64,000 nt of DNA, taken from Tissierellia bacterium. Its GTDB lineage: Bacteria; Bacillota; Clostridia; Tissierellales; Tepidimicrobiaceae. Position 1 is the first letter of the stretch. Every line of letters starts with the position of its first letter. The stretch is from the NCBI GenBank assembly GCA_012735215.1, contig JAAYHX010000011.1:52041-116040 (forward strand). Direction: 5' to 3'. The translations under genes and the position numbers were made by a program. A model generated the notes under the pieces. It was not told the origin of the DNA and did not search any database. It worked only from the letters and a program-made list of their open reading frames with translations. This document shows positions 16,355 to 25,408 of the stretch, in pieces.

Positions 16355-17986
16355 ATGAATATTCTTATCATAGGAGGTGTAGCGGCTGGTACTAAGGTTG
16401 CTGCTAAATTAAAACGTGATAATTATAACCACAATGTAAAACTGCTAACAAAAGGCAAAGATATATCCTATGCTGGATGTGGCTTACCCTATTATGTAGG
16501 AAATGTGATTGAAAAAGAAGAGGATTTAATTGTTAATACACCAGAAAAGTTTTCTAAACTAACAGGTGTTGAAGTGCTAACAGAGGTAGAAGTAACTAAG
16601 GTTAATCCTGAAGAAAAAACTGTTGAAGCATTGGATCTAAAAACAAATGAAACTTCTACATATTCCTATGATAAATTGGTTATCGCAACAGGTGCTGACC
16701 CAATCAAACCTCCAATTGAGGGGATTGATTTAGAGGGAGTATACTTTATGAGAACACCAGAACACGCTATCCAGTTGCGCAAAGCAGTAGAATCTGGTGA
16801 AATAAAGCGTGTTGTAGTAGTTGGTGGTGGATTTATCGGATTAGAAATTGCTGAAAACTTGAAAGCTCAAGGACTAAATGTATGTGTAATTGATATGGCA
16901 GATCAAATTCTTCCAGGCTTTGAACCAGAAATAGCAAACTATGTTGAAGATCGCTTAGCAGATGAAGGTATTGTAGTGTTTACCGAAACCGGTTTAGAAG
17001 CCATAATCGGTGATGGCAAGGTAGAAAAGGTTAAAACTAATAAGCGTACAATGAAGGCAGATGCAGTAGTTTTATCAATAGGTATCCGTCCAAATACGGG
17101 CTTCCTAGCTGATAGTGGGATTGAGTTAACTCCAAAGGGAGCTGTCCAAGTAAATAAAAAATTAGAAACCAATATTGAAGATATATATGCAGTTGGTGAC
17201 TGTGCATTTGTAACAAACCTGATTACAGGAAAAGGCGCTTATGCTCCAATGGGATCAACTGCAAATATTGAAGGAAGAATCCTAGCTCAAAACATTAATG
17301 GAGAAAGTTTAACCTACGAAGGTGCTACTGGAACTGCAGTAGTTAAGTTACCTGGAATTAATGCTGGTAAAACTGGTTTAACAGAAGAGGCAGCTAGAAA
17401 GGAAGGCTACGATGTAGTAACTGTTACTATCACAGCAGATGACAAAGCCCATTATTATCCTGATTCTGCTCCTTTCATTATAAAGTTGATTGCAGACAAG
17501 AGCACTAAGAAGCTATTAGGCTTACAAGTAGTTGGACAAGGTAATGTGGACAAGGTAGTGGATATGGCTGTTATGGCAATTGGACTAGATGCTAAATTAG
17601 ATGACATTCAAAATCTTGATTATGCTTACGCTCCACCCTTCTCAACAGCTATACATCCTTTTGCAGTTGCTGTAAATGCCCTATTAAACAAAATAGATGG
17701 AAACCTTGTTTCTATTACACCAAGAGAATATGCTCAAGGCAAGGCAGAAGGATACAAGATCATAGATGCTTCCCTTGCACCATCTATTAAGGGAGCACCT
17801 TATGTAGACATTGCAAAGGTCCATGGGGAATTACCTGAAATTGATAAAGGTGAAAAGCTTCTTTTAGTATGCGACAAGGGTAAAAGAGCATATATGTTAC
17901 AACAACGCTTAAGAAATTTTGGATATACAAATACATTAGTACTTGAAGGTGGCCGTATTTTTACTGAAGTAGAAGTAGAGGCATAA
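16355..17986 (+). CDS. CoA-disulfide/persulfide reductase with C-terminal rhodanese domain
   Basis: A 543-aa protein. The ATG at 16355 follows AAAGGAGTGAG; the longer frame from 16259 lacks a ribosome site. Residues ~1-450 are a flavoprotein reductase: FAD-binding MNILIIGGVAAGT, redox-active Cys42 in SYAGCGLPYYVG, NAD-binding VVVVGGGFIGLEIAENL, and DIYAVGDCA. Residues ~460-543 are a rhodanese domain with the active loop VCDKGKRA. This CDR-RHD architecture reduces CoA-persulfide or polysulfide to sulfide. It heads an operon with the siroheme sulfite reductase and a YeiH exporter, so it belongs to sulfur-stress handling or sulfur respiration. NADH peroxidase is a less likely alternative. Confidence 0.88.
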   Translation: MNILIIGGVAAGTKVAAKLKRDNYNHNVKLLTKGKDISYAGCGLPYYVGNVIEKEEDLIVNTPEKFSKLTGVEVLTEVEVTKVNPEEKTVEALDLKTNETSTYSYDKLVIATGADPIKPPIEGIDLEGVYFMRTPEHAIQLRKAVESGEIKRVVVVGGGFIGLEIAENLKAQGLNVCVIDMADQILPGFEPEIANYVEDRLADEGIVVFTETGLEAIIGDGKVEKVKTNKRTMKADAVVLSIGIRPNTGFLADSGIELTPKGAVQVNKKLETNIEDIYAVGDCAFVTNLITGKGAYAPMGSTANIEGRILAQNINGESLTYEGATGTAVVKLPGINAGKTGLTEEAARKEGYDVVTVTITADDKAHYYPDSAPFIIKLIADKSTKKLLGLQVVGQGNVDKVVDMAVMAIGLDAKLDDIQNLDYAYAPPFSTAIHPFAVAVNALLNKIDGNLVSITPREYAQGKAEGYKIIDASLAPSIKGAPYVDIAKVHGELPEIDKGEKLLLVCDKGKRAYMLQQRLRNFGYTNTLVLEGGRIFTEVEVEA

Positions 17987-18036
17987 ACTATAAGTTTCAT
18001 ATAAATTACTTTTAACAATTAGGAGGGAAAATAATT

Positions 18037-18987
18037 ATGGCAAGTTTAAAGGTTACTCCAGAGCAGGAGAAAAATGTAAAGGCAATAGGTTTCTTAAGAA
18101 ACAAGGGTACAGATAATTTCTCAGGTAGAATTATCACTGTAAATGGAAAAATTACAGCAGCTCAACAAAAGAAGATAGCAGAAGCTGCAGAGAAGTTTGG
18201 AAATGGAGATGTAACATTTACTAGCAGATTGACAATAGAAGTACCTGGTATACCCTTTGAAAAAATTGAAGAATTCAGAGAGTTCATAGCTGAAGAAGGT
18301 CTAGAAACTGGTGGAACTGGATCTAAAGTACGTCCAGTAGTAGCTTGCAAAGGTTCTGTTTGTCATCATGGTCTAATTGACACTTTTGCCCTATCAGAAG
18401 AAATACATGAAGAATTCTATAAGGGCTGGAGTACAGTTAGACTACCACATAAATTTAAAATTGCTGTAGGTGGATGTCCAAACAGCTGTATGAAACCAAC
18501 GACAAATGACCTAGCTATAACTGGCCAAATGGTACCAAACTATGATAAAGACCTTTGTATGGGATGTAAGAAATGTAGCGTAGAAGAAGTATGTCCTGTA
18601 GGCGCTGCAAAGGTTGTAGATGGTGTACTAGAGATCAGTGATAAATGTAATAACTGTGGAAAATGTGTTGGAGCATGTAACTTCGATGCTATTCCAGATG
18701 GAGAACATGGTTATCAAATAGCTGTTGGTGGAATGTGGGGTAAACGTAAACACGAAGCCATAGCTATAAATAAGTTATTTAAGACTAAAGAAGAAGTATT
18801 TGAAATGATTGAAAAGGTGATTCTACTATATAGAGAAAAAGGTCACACTGGTGAACGTGTAGCAGATTTCGTTATCAGATATGGATTTGAAAATCTAGAA
18901 AAAGAATTATTATCCAATGAAATCCTTGAAAGAAAGGAAGAAATACTTGAAGCAGAACTTCATTTAACTGGTGGCGCTACCTGCTAG
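18037..18987 (+). CDS. Siroheme sulfite reductase with ferredoxin domain (AsrC-like)
   Basis: A 316-aa protein with AGGAGGG before the ATG. The nitrite/sulfite reductase ferredoxin-like half is followed by the siroheme-4Fe4S cysteines C104 and C109 (ACKGSVCHHG) and C147 and C151 (GGCPNSC). An inserted 2[4Fe-4S] ferredoxin domain has C174/177/180/186 and C204/207/210/214. It resembles AsrC and the small single-subunit dissimilatory-like reductases, but no asrA or asrB partner lies nearby, so the electron donor must come from elsewhere, perhaps ferredoxin or the adjacent flavoprotein. It reduces sulfite to sulfide, and its siroheme is made by the operon at 10282-15087. Confidence 0.9.
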   Translation: MASLKVTPEQEKNVKAIGFLRNKGTDNFSGRIITVNGKITAAQQKKIAEAAEKFGNGDVTFTSRLTIEVPGIPFEKIEEFREFIAEEGLETGGTGSKVRPVVACKGSVCHHGLIDTFALSEEIHEEFYKGWSTVRLPHKFKIAVGGCPNSCMKPTTNDLAITGQMVPNYDKDLCMGCKKCSVEEVCPVGAAKVVDGVLEISDKCNNCGKCVGACNFDAIPDGEHGYQIAVGGMWGKRKHEAIAINKLFKTKEEVFEMIEKVILLYREKGHTGERVADFVIRYGFENLEKELLSNEILERKEEILEAELHLTGGATC

Positions 18988-19008
18988 TTTGTAACTTTAT
19001 CCATCCAG

Positions 19009-19042
19009 AGGAAGGCTCTCTATAGGCCTTCCTTTGGGGGAT
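19009..19042 (+). terminator. Hairpin between sulfite reductase and yeiH
   Basis: AGGAAGGC (19009-19016) pairs with GCCTTCCT (19026-19033), followed by a G-run and ATATTTTTT. The U-run is displaced, so it is probably a partial terminator or attenuator rather than a full stop between the operon genes. Confidence 0.5.
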
Positions 19043-19118
19043 ATTTTTTAGCAAAGGATTGTTATTTTTTTAATTATCTAACTATTTGTCTTCATCTTTT
19101 TAGAAAGGAGAAATTACC

Positions 19119-20162
19119 ATGAACAACAAAAAACTACTAGCTATTATTGTTTGCATTGGTATCGCTGTAGTAGCTACCTTTTTAGGTGAAGTTCAGAGTA
19201 TAATTGGTGGCCCTATGCTAGGCTTGATAATTGGTATGATCATAGTCAATACCATACCATCTATAAGCAGCGAATTTAAGGCTGGAACTTCTTGGACAGG
19301 TAAAAAATTCTTAAACCTGGGTATTGTATTAACTGGTGCAACCCTTAGCTTCAATCAAATACTAGGCCTTGGTGCAAAGGCTATGCCCTTACTACTATTT
19401 AATATAGTTGTGGCTTTTCTAGTATCATATGCTGTAGGTAAAAAACTAGAAGTAACTCAAAACACATCGGCCTTGGTAGCCAGTGGTACTGCTATTTGTG
19501 GTGGTACTGCAATTGCAACAATGTCCTCTGTCATAGGTGCAAAGGAAGATGAAATAGCCTATGCAATGACATCTATATTCTTATTCGATCTATTAGCAGC
19601 TTTAAGCTACCCATATTTGGCAACTGCCTTAAATTTAACCAACAATCAATTTGGATTTTTGGCGGGTACCAGTATTAATGATACTTCAAGTGTTACTGCT
19701 GCTGAATCTACATATAGTATTTTAAGTGGTATTGATTCAAACATAGCCATTACAATAAAACTTGCTAGAACAATATTGTTGGTTGTGATTGTAGTTATAG
19801 GAGCTATTATGACAGCAAGAAAACAAGCTGAAGCTAACGGAAGTGGATCCAGTGAAAGCACATCTCCATCTATAATGGAAACCATTATAAAGAAATTTCC
19901 TAAGTTTATACTTGTGTTCTTGTTAATGGCTATACTAAACACTATTGGTTTATTTGATGGAATCAGTTGGGCAGGAACCTTCTTTAAAAAGGCTTCTAAA
20001 TTCTTCATTACTACTGCTTTGGCTGGAGTAGGATTCAAGGTTAGATTTAAGAGTTTGTTTACCGATGGTCTTAAACCAATAATCTTAGGTGGAGTTACTT
20101 GGCTGTCATTGTTCCTATCCAGTATGATATTCATATCAGTATTTGCTAATTATATTGGTTAG
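19119..20162 (+). CDS. yeiH: YeiH/YadS-family putative sulfate or sulfite exporter
   Basis: A 347-aa membrane protein with about ten helices. Family blocks are visible: GGPMLGLIIGMI, GIVLTGATLSFNQI, ASGTAICGGTAIATMSSVIGAKEDEIAYAM and ALAGVGFKVRFKSL. AGAAAGGAG precedes the ATG. The UPF0324 family is often linked to LysR regulators of the YeiE/CysL type and to sulfur metabolism. Here it follows a sulfite reductase, so export of sulfite, sulfate or a similar anion during sulfur overload is the best guess. The substrate has not been shown from sequence. Confidence 0.85.
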   Translation: MNNKKLLAIIVCIGIAVVATFLGEVQSIIGGPMLGLIIGMIIVNTIPSISSEFKAGTSWTGKKFLNLGIVLTGATLSFNQILGLGAKAMPLLLFNIVVAFLVSYAVGKKLEVTQNTSALVASGTAICGGTAIATMSSVIGAKEDEIAYAMTSIFLFDLLAALSYPYLATALNLTNNQFGFLAGTSINDTSSVTAAESTYSILSGIDSNIAITIKLARTILLVVIVVIGAIMTARKQAEANGSGSSESTSPSIMETIIKKFPKFILVFLLMAILNTIGLFDGISWAGTFFKKASKFFITTALAGVGFKVRFKSLFTDGLKPIILGGVTWLSLFLSSMIFISVFANYIG

Positions 20163-20176
20163 TTAAGTAACAAACG

Positions 20177-20225
20177 AAAGTCTGGGAACCAGCTTCTATA
20201 ATGAAATTGATTCCCAGACTTTTTA
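20177..20225 (+). terminator. Terminator after yeiH
   Basis: AAAGTCTGGGAA (20177-20188) pairs with TTCCCAGACTTT (20211-20222) and continues into TTTATAT. It lies between convergent genes and could act on both strands, better on the plus strand. Confidence 0.8.
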
Positions 20226-20235
20226 TATCAATCTA

Positions 20236-20964
20236 TTAATTACCTTTCAATTTTGAATAATATGGACACTGCTCTTTTATACACTCTCTATTTTTCAACC
20301 TAAAATTACAAGTAGGGCTATAGTCATCATAATCATAAAGCTTTATATTAAAATGCTCTTTTGTAAATTTAGCTGCCTCCTTTATGGCAGTAAAAGAATT
20401 TCTTTTGCAGCATCTAGGACCACCTATCTTAGCTAATGCTATTAAAGCAGTACCTGTCATTAGATTTGCAAGACCCCAGCTATCTTTGGTTAATGGACTT
20501 GCACCTGTAATGATACTCACATAGATTCCAGTACCCACTGCCGCTCCACAGTTACCATAAAATCCACAGAAACCACCTTTTATATCCTTGGCTCTAGTCT
20601 TGGCAACTGCTAGTTTTCTTTTTTTCTCATCCTTTTTATCCAATGCATTATAGTATGAGGCTATAAGGACAGCCGGTACAAGAAAATGATGCTCTGGTCC
20701 ATGCATGTTGATGGATGGATTTTTCATTAACTCTATGGCCATCTTAATGGGATTTGTCTTATCTGTTTCTTGACAGTACTTTTCTATTAGTCCAATAGCA
20801 TCCATTGAATGGCAGCCATCGCAAACATAATGCCCATCCAAACAGGTTACATTTGCTTTGAATTTGTTATGGCAGTATAAGCATTCTACTTCCTTATATT
20901 CTTCAAAATATATTAATTCTCGACCGCATATCATACAGTCACTAGTATGTTTGTAGTTCATCAT
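20236..20964 (-). CDS. DUF5714-type cysteine-rich protein
   Basis: A 242-aa protein. It opens with two zinc-ribbon-like pairs, CMICGREL and CLYCHNKF, then CLDGHYVCDGCH. The central part has HGPEHHFLVPAVLIA and GGFCGFYGNCGAAVGTGIY, and the C-terminus CCKRNS and CNFRLKNRECIKEQCPYY. This layout matches what I recall of DUF5714, sometimes annotated as a methyltransferase relative in clostridial genomes. The many Cys and His residues suggest metal binding. The function is unknown. AGGTGA precedes the ATG. It is convergent with the sulfur operon and not obviously part of it. Confidence 0.65.
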   Translation of the reverse strand: MMNYKHTSDCMICGRELIYFEEYKEVECLYCHNKFKANVTCLDGHYVCDGCHSMDAIGLIEKYCQETDKTNPIKMAIELMKNPSINMHGPEHHFLVPAVLIASYYNALDKKDEKKRKLAVAKTRAKDIKGGFCGFYGNCGAAVGTGIYVSIITGASPLTKDSWGLANLMTGTALIALAKIGGPRCCKRNSFTAIKEAAKFTKEHFNIKLYDYDDYSPTCNFRLKNRECIKEQCPYYSKLKGN

Positions 20965-21042
20965 ATATCACCTATATTTTTATAATAATACCTATTACTT
21001 AATTAAGAGCTTATCAGATCTACAATAAATTTACCAGCTATA

Positions 21043-21258
21043 TTACAATTTCTCTTCCTTTGAATATTCCAAAATGTCCCCTGGTTGGCAATCTAAAACT
21101 TCACATATCTTCTCCAAAGTGGAAAAACGAATTGCCTTTGCCTTTCCATTTTTTAATATAGATATATTGGACATGGTAATACCTACTCGCTCTGATAATT
21201 CAGTTACACTCATTTTTCTTTTTGCTAACATAACATCCAAATTCACTATAATCGGCAT
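21043..21258 (-). CDS. Small Cro/CI-type HTH regulator (YozG-like)
   Basis: A 71-aa, single HTH domain protein. MLAKRKMSVTELSERVGITM then SNISILKNGKAKAIRFSTLE and CEVLDCQPGDILEY are typical of YozG-type regulators. The ATG at 21258 follows GAGGTG, so the upstream GTG at 21267 is not used. It starts 11 bases after the stop of a DUF2975 membrane protein. This two-gene pair is common in Firmicutes, and the membrane partner probably modulates the regulator. Confidence 0.88.
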   Translation of the reverse strand: MPIIVNLDVMLAKRKMSVTELSERVGITMSNISILKNGKAKAIRFSTLEKICEVLDCQPGDILEYSKEEKL

Positions 21259-21268
21259 TTTTAACACC

Positions 21269-21748
21269 TCATATGGTTAAATCATTTTCTTCTTTTATAT
21301 CACTTGCTTTCCTAACAAGGCGAGAAAGTGTAAAAGAAACAATTCCAATGGCAATACCAATAAAAACAATGATCAACATAGCCAAGCCTATAGTAGGTTG
21401 TAATATGTTTAAGCTTGACAATATAATCATTCCAACAAAATACAGGAAACTATCTAGTAAAGCTAGTATTCCTATAGATCTTAAAGCCATAGCATTCTTT
21501 AAACAGAAAGAATTATCCTTGGAGATTTCTTTAACTATTTGCCATACTTTATAAAGTGCTATATAAAATGGAACTGCAGTAGCCCAAATATAAATCAAGC
21601 AAGGCCAAAACATATAGCTTAGTTCTGGATATTCTTCTACAACTTGTATACCAAAGACAGGAACAAAAACAAAGCACAAGAACAAACCGATAAGAGCTGC
21701 AAAAACTATTATTAACTTCAACCATCTTGTCAGCTCCAGTTGCTTCAT
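21269..21748 (-). CDS. DUF2975 membrane protein
   Basis: A 159-aa protein with four hydrophobic helices and the DUF2975 block VKEISKDNSFCLKNAMALRSIG between helices 2 and 3. GGAGGTGGTAGT lies before the ATG. The partner HTH gene follows immediately. The molecular function is unknown; co-occurrence suggests a membrane-tethered signalling pair. Confidence 0.85.
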   Translation of the reverse strand: MKQLELTRWLKLIIVFAALIGLFLCFVFVPVFGIQVVEEYPELSYMFWPCLIYIWATAVPFYIALYKVWQIVKEISKDNSFCLKNAMALRSIGILALLDSFLYFVGMIILSSLNILQPTIGLAMLIIVFIGIAIGIVSFTLSRLVRKASDIKEENDLTI

Positions 21749-21854
21749 ACTACCACCTCCTTAAATATATACTAATACATTACGTTATGTATTTCAATAA
21801 TTATTTATTGTTTTTCGATAATTATTTATAAGATATTTTTTGATGCTAGAGAAT

Positions 21855-21884
21855 CAATAAAAATAGGAACCATGAAAGGTTCCT
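21855..21884 (-). terminator. Hairpin after the methyltransferase gene
   Basis: AGGAACC (21865-21871) pairs with GGTTCCT (21878-21884). On the minus strand it is followed by ATTTTTATTG. It lies about 70 bases past the methyltransferase stop. Confidence 0.6.
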
Positions 21885-21956
21885 GCAAATAACATATAAA
21901 AAATGAAAATAGTTATACTCCTCATTATATAGTTAATATTAATTGCTAATGCTTTA

Positions 21957-22712
21957 CTATTTTTTAATTGCTCTTGTGGCGTAAAAGGTTGGGACATTGA
22001 ATTCATGAAGCCTGCCTACACCATTTGTATCTTGGTATATATCTGTAAGTATAAATCCTGCCTTTAACTGCCCTCCAATTTGCTCTTCTATGGTATGAGA
22101 AAACTGGATTCCCCAATTGTTTTTTATTGATTCTTCATATAGTTTTTTATCCTTCAGTGGATTATAAGGCAGTTTACGGCACAAGTTTTTTTCCTCATCA
22201 TCAAAAGCATAATTAATACTATTATCAAACCCAGCTAATAGGATTCCTCCTTTTTTAAGTACCCTGTAGCATTCCTTCCAAACGTGATAAACATCCTCTA
22301 TATAACAATTAGAAACTGGATGAAAAATCAGGTCAAAGGATTCATCTTCAAAAGGAAATGGCTTTGTCATATCTGCTTTAACAATATTAATATCATAGTT
22401 TTCCCTTTCAGCAACTTCTTTCTCCCTTAACAACTGTTTATCTGAATAATCCATTACCGTACACTTTGCACCTAAGGCTGCAAATATTGGCATCTGCTGA
22501 CCTCCCCCAGATGCCAATCCCAACACCTCTACATCCTTCATCTGACAAAACCAATCTTTTGGCACAGGTTTTGTAGGTGTCAATAGTACATACCAATCAT
22601 TATTCTTTGCCCTTTCAAAAACTTCATGACTAATAGGTTGGCCCCACTCCCAGCCTTCTTCTACCCACTTGTCAATACACTTAGAATTAATATCCGTATA
22701 CTTTGTATTCAT
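21957..22712 (-). CDS. SAM-dependent methyltransferase (class I)
   Basis: A 251-aa protein. Motif I is VLGLASGGGQQMPIFAALGA, followed by CTVMDYSDKQL with the acidic ribose-binding residue, then DMTKPFPFEDESFDLIFHPVSNCYIED (motifs II-IV) and VLKKGGILLAGF. This is a methyltransferase_11-type fold. The N-terminal segment (DKWVEEGWEWGQPISHE) is shared by many small-molecule methyltransferases. The substrate is unknown. GAGGTGAGGGG precedes the ATG. It is likely monocistronic. Confidence 0.88.
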   Translation of the reverse strand: MNTKYTDINSKCIDKWVEEGWEWGQPISHEVFERAKNNDWYVLLTPTKPVPKDWFCQMKDVEVLGLASGGGQQMPIFAALGAKCTVMDYSDKQLLREKEVAERENYDINIVKADMTKPFPFEDESFDLIFHPVSNCYIEDVYHVWKECYRVLKKGGILLAGFDNSINYAFDDEEKNLCRKLPYNPLKDKKLYEESIKNNWGIQFSHTIEEQIGGQLKAGFILTDIYQDTNGVGRLHEFNVPTFYATRAIKK

Positions 22713-22802
22713 AAGCCCCTCACCTCATTTAGAAAAAATAATGGTTAATCATTTTACTTATATGCTCTAAGCTATTCTGCAATAAAAGAAAACTGATGCT
22801 GA

Positions 22803-23663
22803 TTAAAATTTAATTTCAATTTCATTTAATAAGGTAAAGCCTAAAATCAACATCCCGCCTATTAATTGCATAAAGCTTATTGGTTCATTTAATATAGTTA
22901 CTGAAAGAATTATTGCAACAAGAGGATCAATATAGCTTAATATTGAGGCTTCTTGACCTTTCAAATCCTTAAGGGATGAGAAATACATACAGTAACATAT
23001 ACCTGTGTGAACAATGCCAAGTATCAAAACACTTATTATTCCAATGATGTCCAAACTCCCTATATATACACCAGTTGTTGCAAGTACATAGGGTATAAGA
23101 ACAATTATAGCTGCCAAGAATTGAATCAAGGTTTTATCAATTCCAGTAACATTTCTAACAAACTTATTTAGGAGTACCACAGTTGCATAAAGAACTGCTG
23201 CCCCAAGACCAAAACCTATTCCAATTAGATTTGCAGAAGACTTATCCAATCCACCAATTCCAATTACCATTGTTAAGCCTATGGTTGACATGACAAAACA
23301 TATTATTTGCTTAACTGTCATCTTTTCCTTAAACAAAATAGGGCTTAGTACCATTACAATAACAGGCGCAAAATAATAACTCAATGTAGCTATGGATACT
23401 GATGTATACTTATAGGCTTGAAAAAGTAAAATCCAGTTAAAGCCTAATGCTACACCTGATATAAAAAGTATGGGTATGTCCTTTTTTATATCAGATATGG
23501 AAAGCCCTTTTCTTAATAAGGCCTTGTAGACTAGAATAACTATTGTAGCTATAACTGCTCTAGATAGAGCAATTTCTCCTGATGAAAGAGAAATTTTCCT
23601 TACGAAAATGCTAACTGTACCAAATATGGCCATGGAAATTATAATTTTAAGTTTTGCATGCAA
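22803..23663 (-). CDS. EamA/DMT-family transporter
   Basis: A 286-aa protein with ten predicted membrane helices in two EamA repeats of five. The first repeat includes GTVSIFVRKISLSSGEIALSR and VSIATLSYYFAPVIVM. The second ends ASILSYIDPLVAIILSVTILNEP, a standard DMT box. It is probably an exporter of metabolites or amino acids. GGAGATG precedes the ATG. It follows a GNAT gene by only 57 bases, so the two may share a transcript. Confidence 0.88.
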   Translation of the reverse strand: MHAKLKIIISMAIFGTVSIFVRKISLSSGEIALSRAVIATIVILVYKALLRKGLSISDIKKDIPILFISGVALGFNWILLFQAYKYTSVSIATLSYYFAPVIVMVLSPILFKEKMTVKQIICFVMSTIGLTMVIGIGGLDKSSANLIGIGFGLGAAVLYATVVLLNKFVRNVTGIDKTLIQFLAAIIVLIPYVLATTGVYIGSLDIIGIISVLILGIVHTGICYCMYFSSLKDLKGQEASILSYIDPLVAIILSVTILNEPISFMQLIGGMLILGFTLLNEIEIKF

Positions 23664-23720
23664 TTTTTCATCTCCTATACTATAATTTATTTATTAAATA
23701 ATTGATAAAGCTTTCTAACC

Positions 23721-24224
23721 CTATATTAGCTTTTCATAAGCCAATCTTTTGCTATTATCATCTAAATAAATAATTCCACAATACTTAAAACCATTCTTCT
23801 CAATAAGCCTCTGCATAGATTTATTGTCTTCATGGGTGTCTATTCTAATGCTGTGTATATCCTTAGCTAAGCACATCCTTTCTATGTTGTCAATAATTAC
23901 TGAAGCTAGGCCTTGCCCCCTCAAGTTGCTATCAATGGCCATCCTATGAATAACTGCATAATCAATATTGCCAATCCACTTTCCATCATAGATCCTGTCA
24001 TAGGTCCTTTCTCCATCAAAGGAAACTGCTACAGTTCCAACAATCTCTCCTTCTTTCAGCAGGACATATCCATATCCCTTTTCAATGTCCTTATTTATTG
24101 TATCTGGGTTGGGATAGTTGTTCTGCCACTGATTAATTCCTTGTTCTTTAAAATAATCTTGTGCCTGCTTAATAATATTCATTATTCTATCTATATCTGA
24201 TTTTACAGCTCTTCTAAACTCCAT
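23721..24224 (-). CDS. GNAT acetyltransferase
   Basis: A 167-aa single-domain GNAT. The acetyl-CoA loop is in RMAIDSNLRGQGLASVII, and the C-terminal motif is MQRLIEKNGFKYCGIIYL. The IRIDTHEDNKSM segment is typical of small-molecule or amino-acid acetyltransferases in Firmicutes. GAGGAGATAG precedes the ATG. The acceptor substrate cannot be inferred. Confidence 0.88.
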   Translation of the reverse strand: MEFRRAVKSDIDRIMNIIKQAQDYFKEQGINQWQNNYPNPDTINKDIEKGYGYVLLKEGEIVGTVAVSFDGERTYDRIYDGKWIGNIDYAVIHRMAIDSNLRGQGLASVIIDNIERMCLAKDIHSIRIDTHEDNKSMQRLIEKNGFKYCGIIYLDDNSKRLAYEKLI

Positions 24225-24300
24225 ACTATCTCCTCTTTTGATAAAGTTAGTTTATTTTACTTTGTAAATACTTAATAATATATAATTATAGCATATAATA

Positions 24301-24333
24301 TAGGCACATAAGAGATAAACTCCTATGTGCCTA
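24301..24333. terminator. Inverted repeat after the DUF4489-like gene
   Basis: TAGGCACATA (24301-24310) pairs with TATGTGCCTA (24324-24333). The flanks are A/T-rich on both sides, but neither has a clean U-run, so termination is likely rather than certain. Confidence 0.5.
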
Positions 24334-24351
24334 GGTTTTGTTATTACATCT

Positions 24352-24933
24352 TTAGCACTGACCTTGTGCAATAGCACTTAAATCAGGCTTGACTACTCTT
24401 AGTGCATCAAATTCTCCTTCAAAATCAATACCCTCTACTACCATAATATATTCTAATTCATCTGATCTTGGCTTATCGCAGAAGGTCACTGTAAATGGCT
24501 GGCTCATTTCTACCTCTAGCTCATCAATATTGTTCTCAATATCAATTTCATATAAATATCTCCAGCTTTGAACTACTTCTCTTTCTCCATTGCTTACTCT
24601 GATCAATTTAAATAATAGATCAACTTCTACTTCATGTTCGTCACCTTTTTCATCTTCTGCTTCAAATACAATAAGACTTGAAAACTCTATTTTAACAACG
24701 GGCTTTTTTAAACAGCTAACATCTATCCTCAAGCGGTCCAAAACAAACGCTTGTCCTTGTTCCACTCTACCATCATCAATTTCAAAAAATGCATCTGCTG
24801 GTCTAATGCCACATTCTAAAATTACATCTCTCTTCTTTTGGCATCTGTCCTTGTGACTTGGACCTTTGTCTTTGTATTCAACTGCTATTTCTTCGTTAAG
24901 ATCAGGATGAAGCATATTTCTTATATCACTCAT
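24352..24933 (-). CDS. Hypothetical protein, DUF4489-like
   Basis: A 193-aa acidic protein without signal peptide or membrane helices. The ribosome site AAGGAGGTGAATCC is perfect. The central part, ILECGIRPADAFFEI then LRIDVSCLKKPVVKIEFSSL, resembles the strand pattern of DUF4489 proteins of clostridia (CG ... DTSCL..P..K.EFSS), which are found in spore-formers. The C-terminus is beta-rich. I am not certain of the family and no function is known. Confidence 0.55.
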   Translation of the reverse strand: MSDIRNMLHPDLNEEIAVEYKDKGPSHKDRCQKKRDVILECGIRPADAFFEIDDGRVEQGQAFVLDRLRIDVSCLKKPVVKIEFSSLIVFEAEDEKGDEHEVEVDLLFKLIRVSNGEREVVQSWRYLYEIDIENNIDELEVEMSQPFTVTFCDKPRSDELEYIMVVEGIDFEGEFDALRVVKPDLSAIAQGQC

Positions 24934-25049
24934 GGATTCACCTCCTTGATTATGATATTGAGAGGTCTTTTCTCAATACATAATATGAGGCTTATCCAAA
25001 TCTTGATAATAAAAATTTGTACAAAGTCTATATTAATAATAAAACACTT

Positions 25050-25235
25050 CTAAATCTGTCTCTCAAATACAAATTCATAATAACCTATGATTCCATAGCC
25101 AACTGTTGGAGGGGTAAGTATTTGTATTAATCTCCATCCTTCTTTGGCATACTTATTTACCAAAGCTTCATAATCTTCCTCTGGCTCCAATTTCAATCCT
25201 CTAAATCTTACCTTAACAAATTTGTATTCATACAT
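25050..25235 (-). CDS. DUF4177 small protein
   Basis: A 61-aa protein beginning at the ATG at 25235, which follows GAGGTAGG; an upstream in-frame ATG has no ribosome site. YEYKFVKVRF, a short helix with YEALVNKYAKEGWRLIQIL and YYEFVFERQ match the compact DUF4177 fold. The function is unknown. Flanking stretches hold nothing I can identify. Confidence 0.75.
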   Translation of the reverse strand: MYEYKFVKVRFRGLKLEPEEDYEALVNKYAKEGWRLIQILTPPTVGYGIIGYYEFVFERQI

Positions 25236-25408
25236 GATACCTACCTCTTTCTTAATAAAATATATTTTGGGCATATAATCCTACTCATATATTTCACTAT
25301 TTAGTTCTAATTTATAATAAGTTAATTGCATATGTAACAAGAATCAGCTATGACTTAATGGATATGAATACTACCAAGCATAACTTCTTATTCATTTTGT
25401 TATTAATC

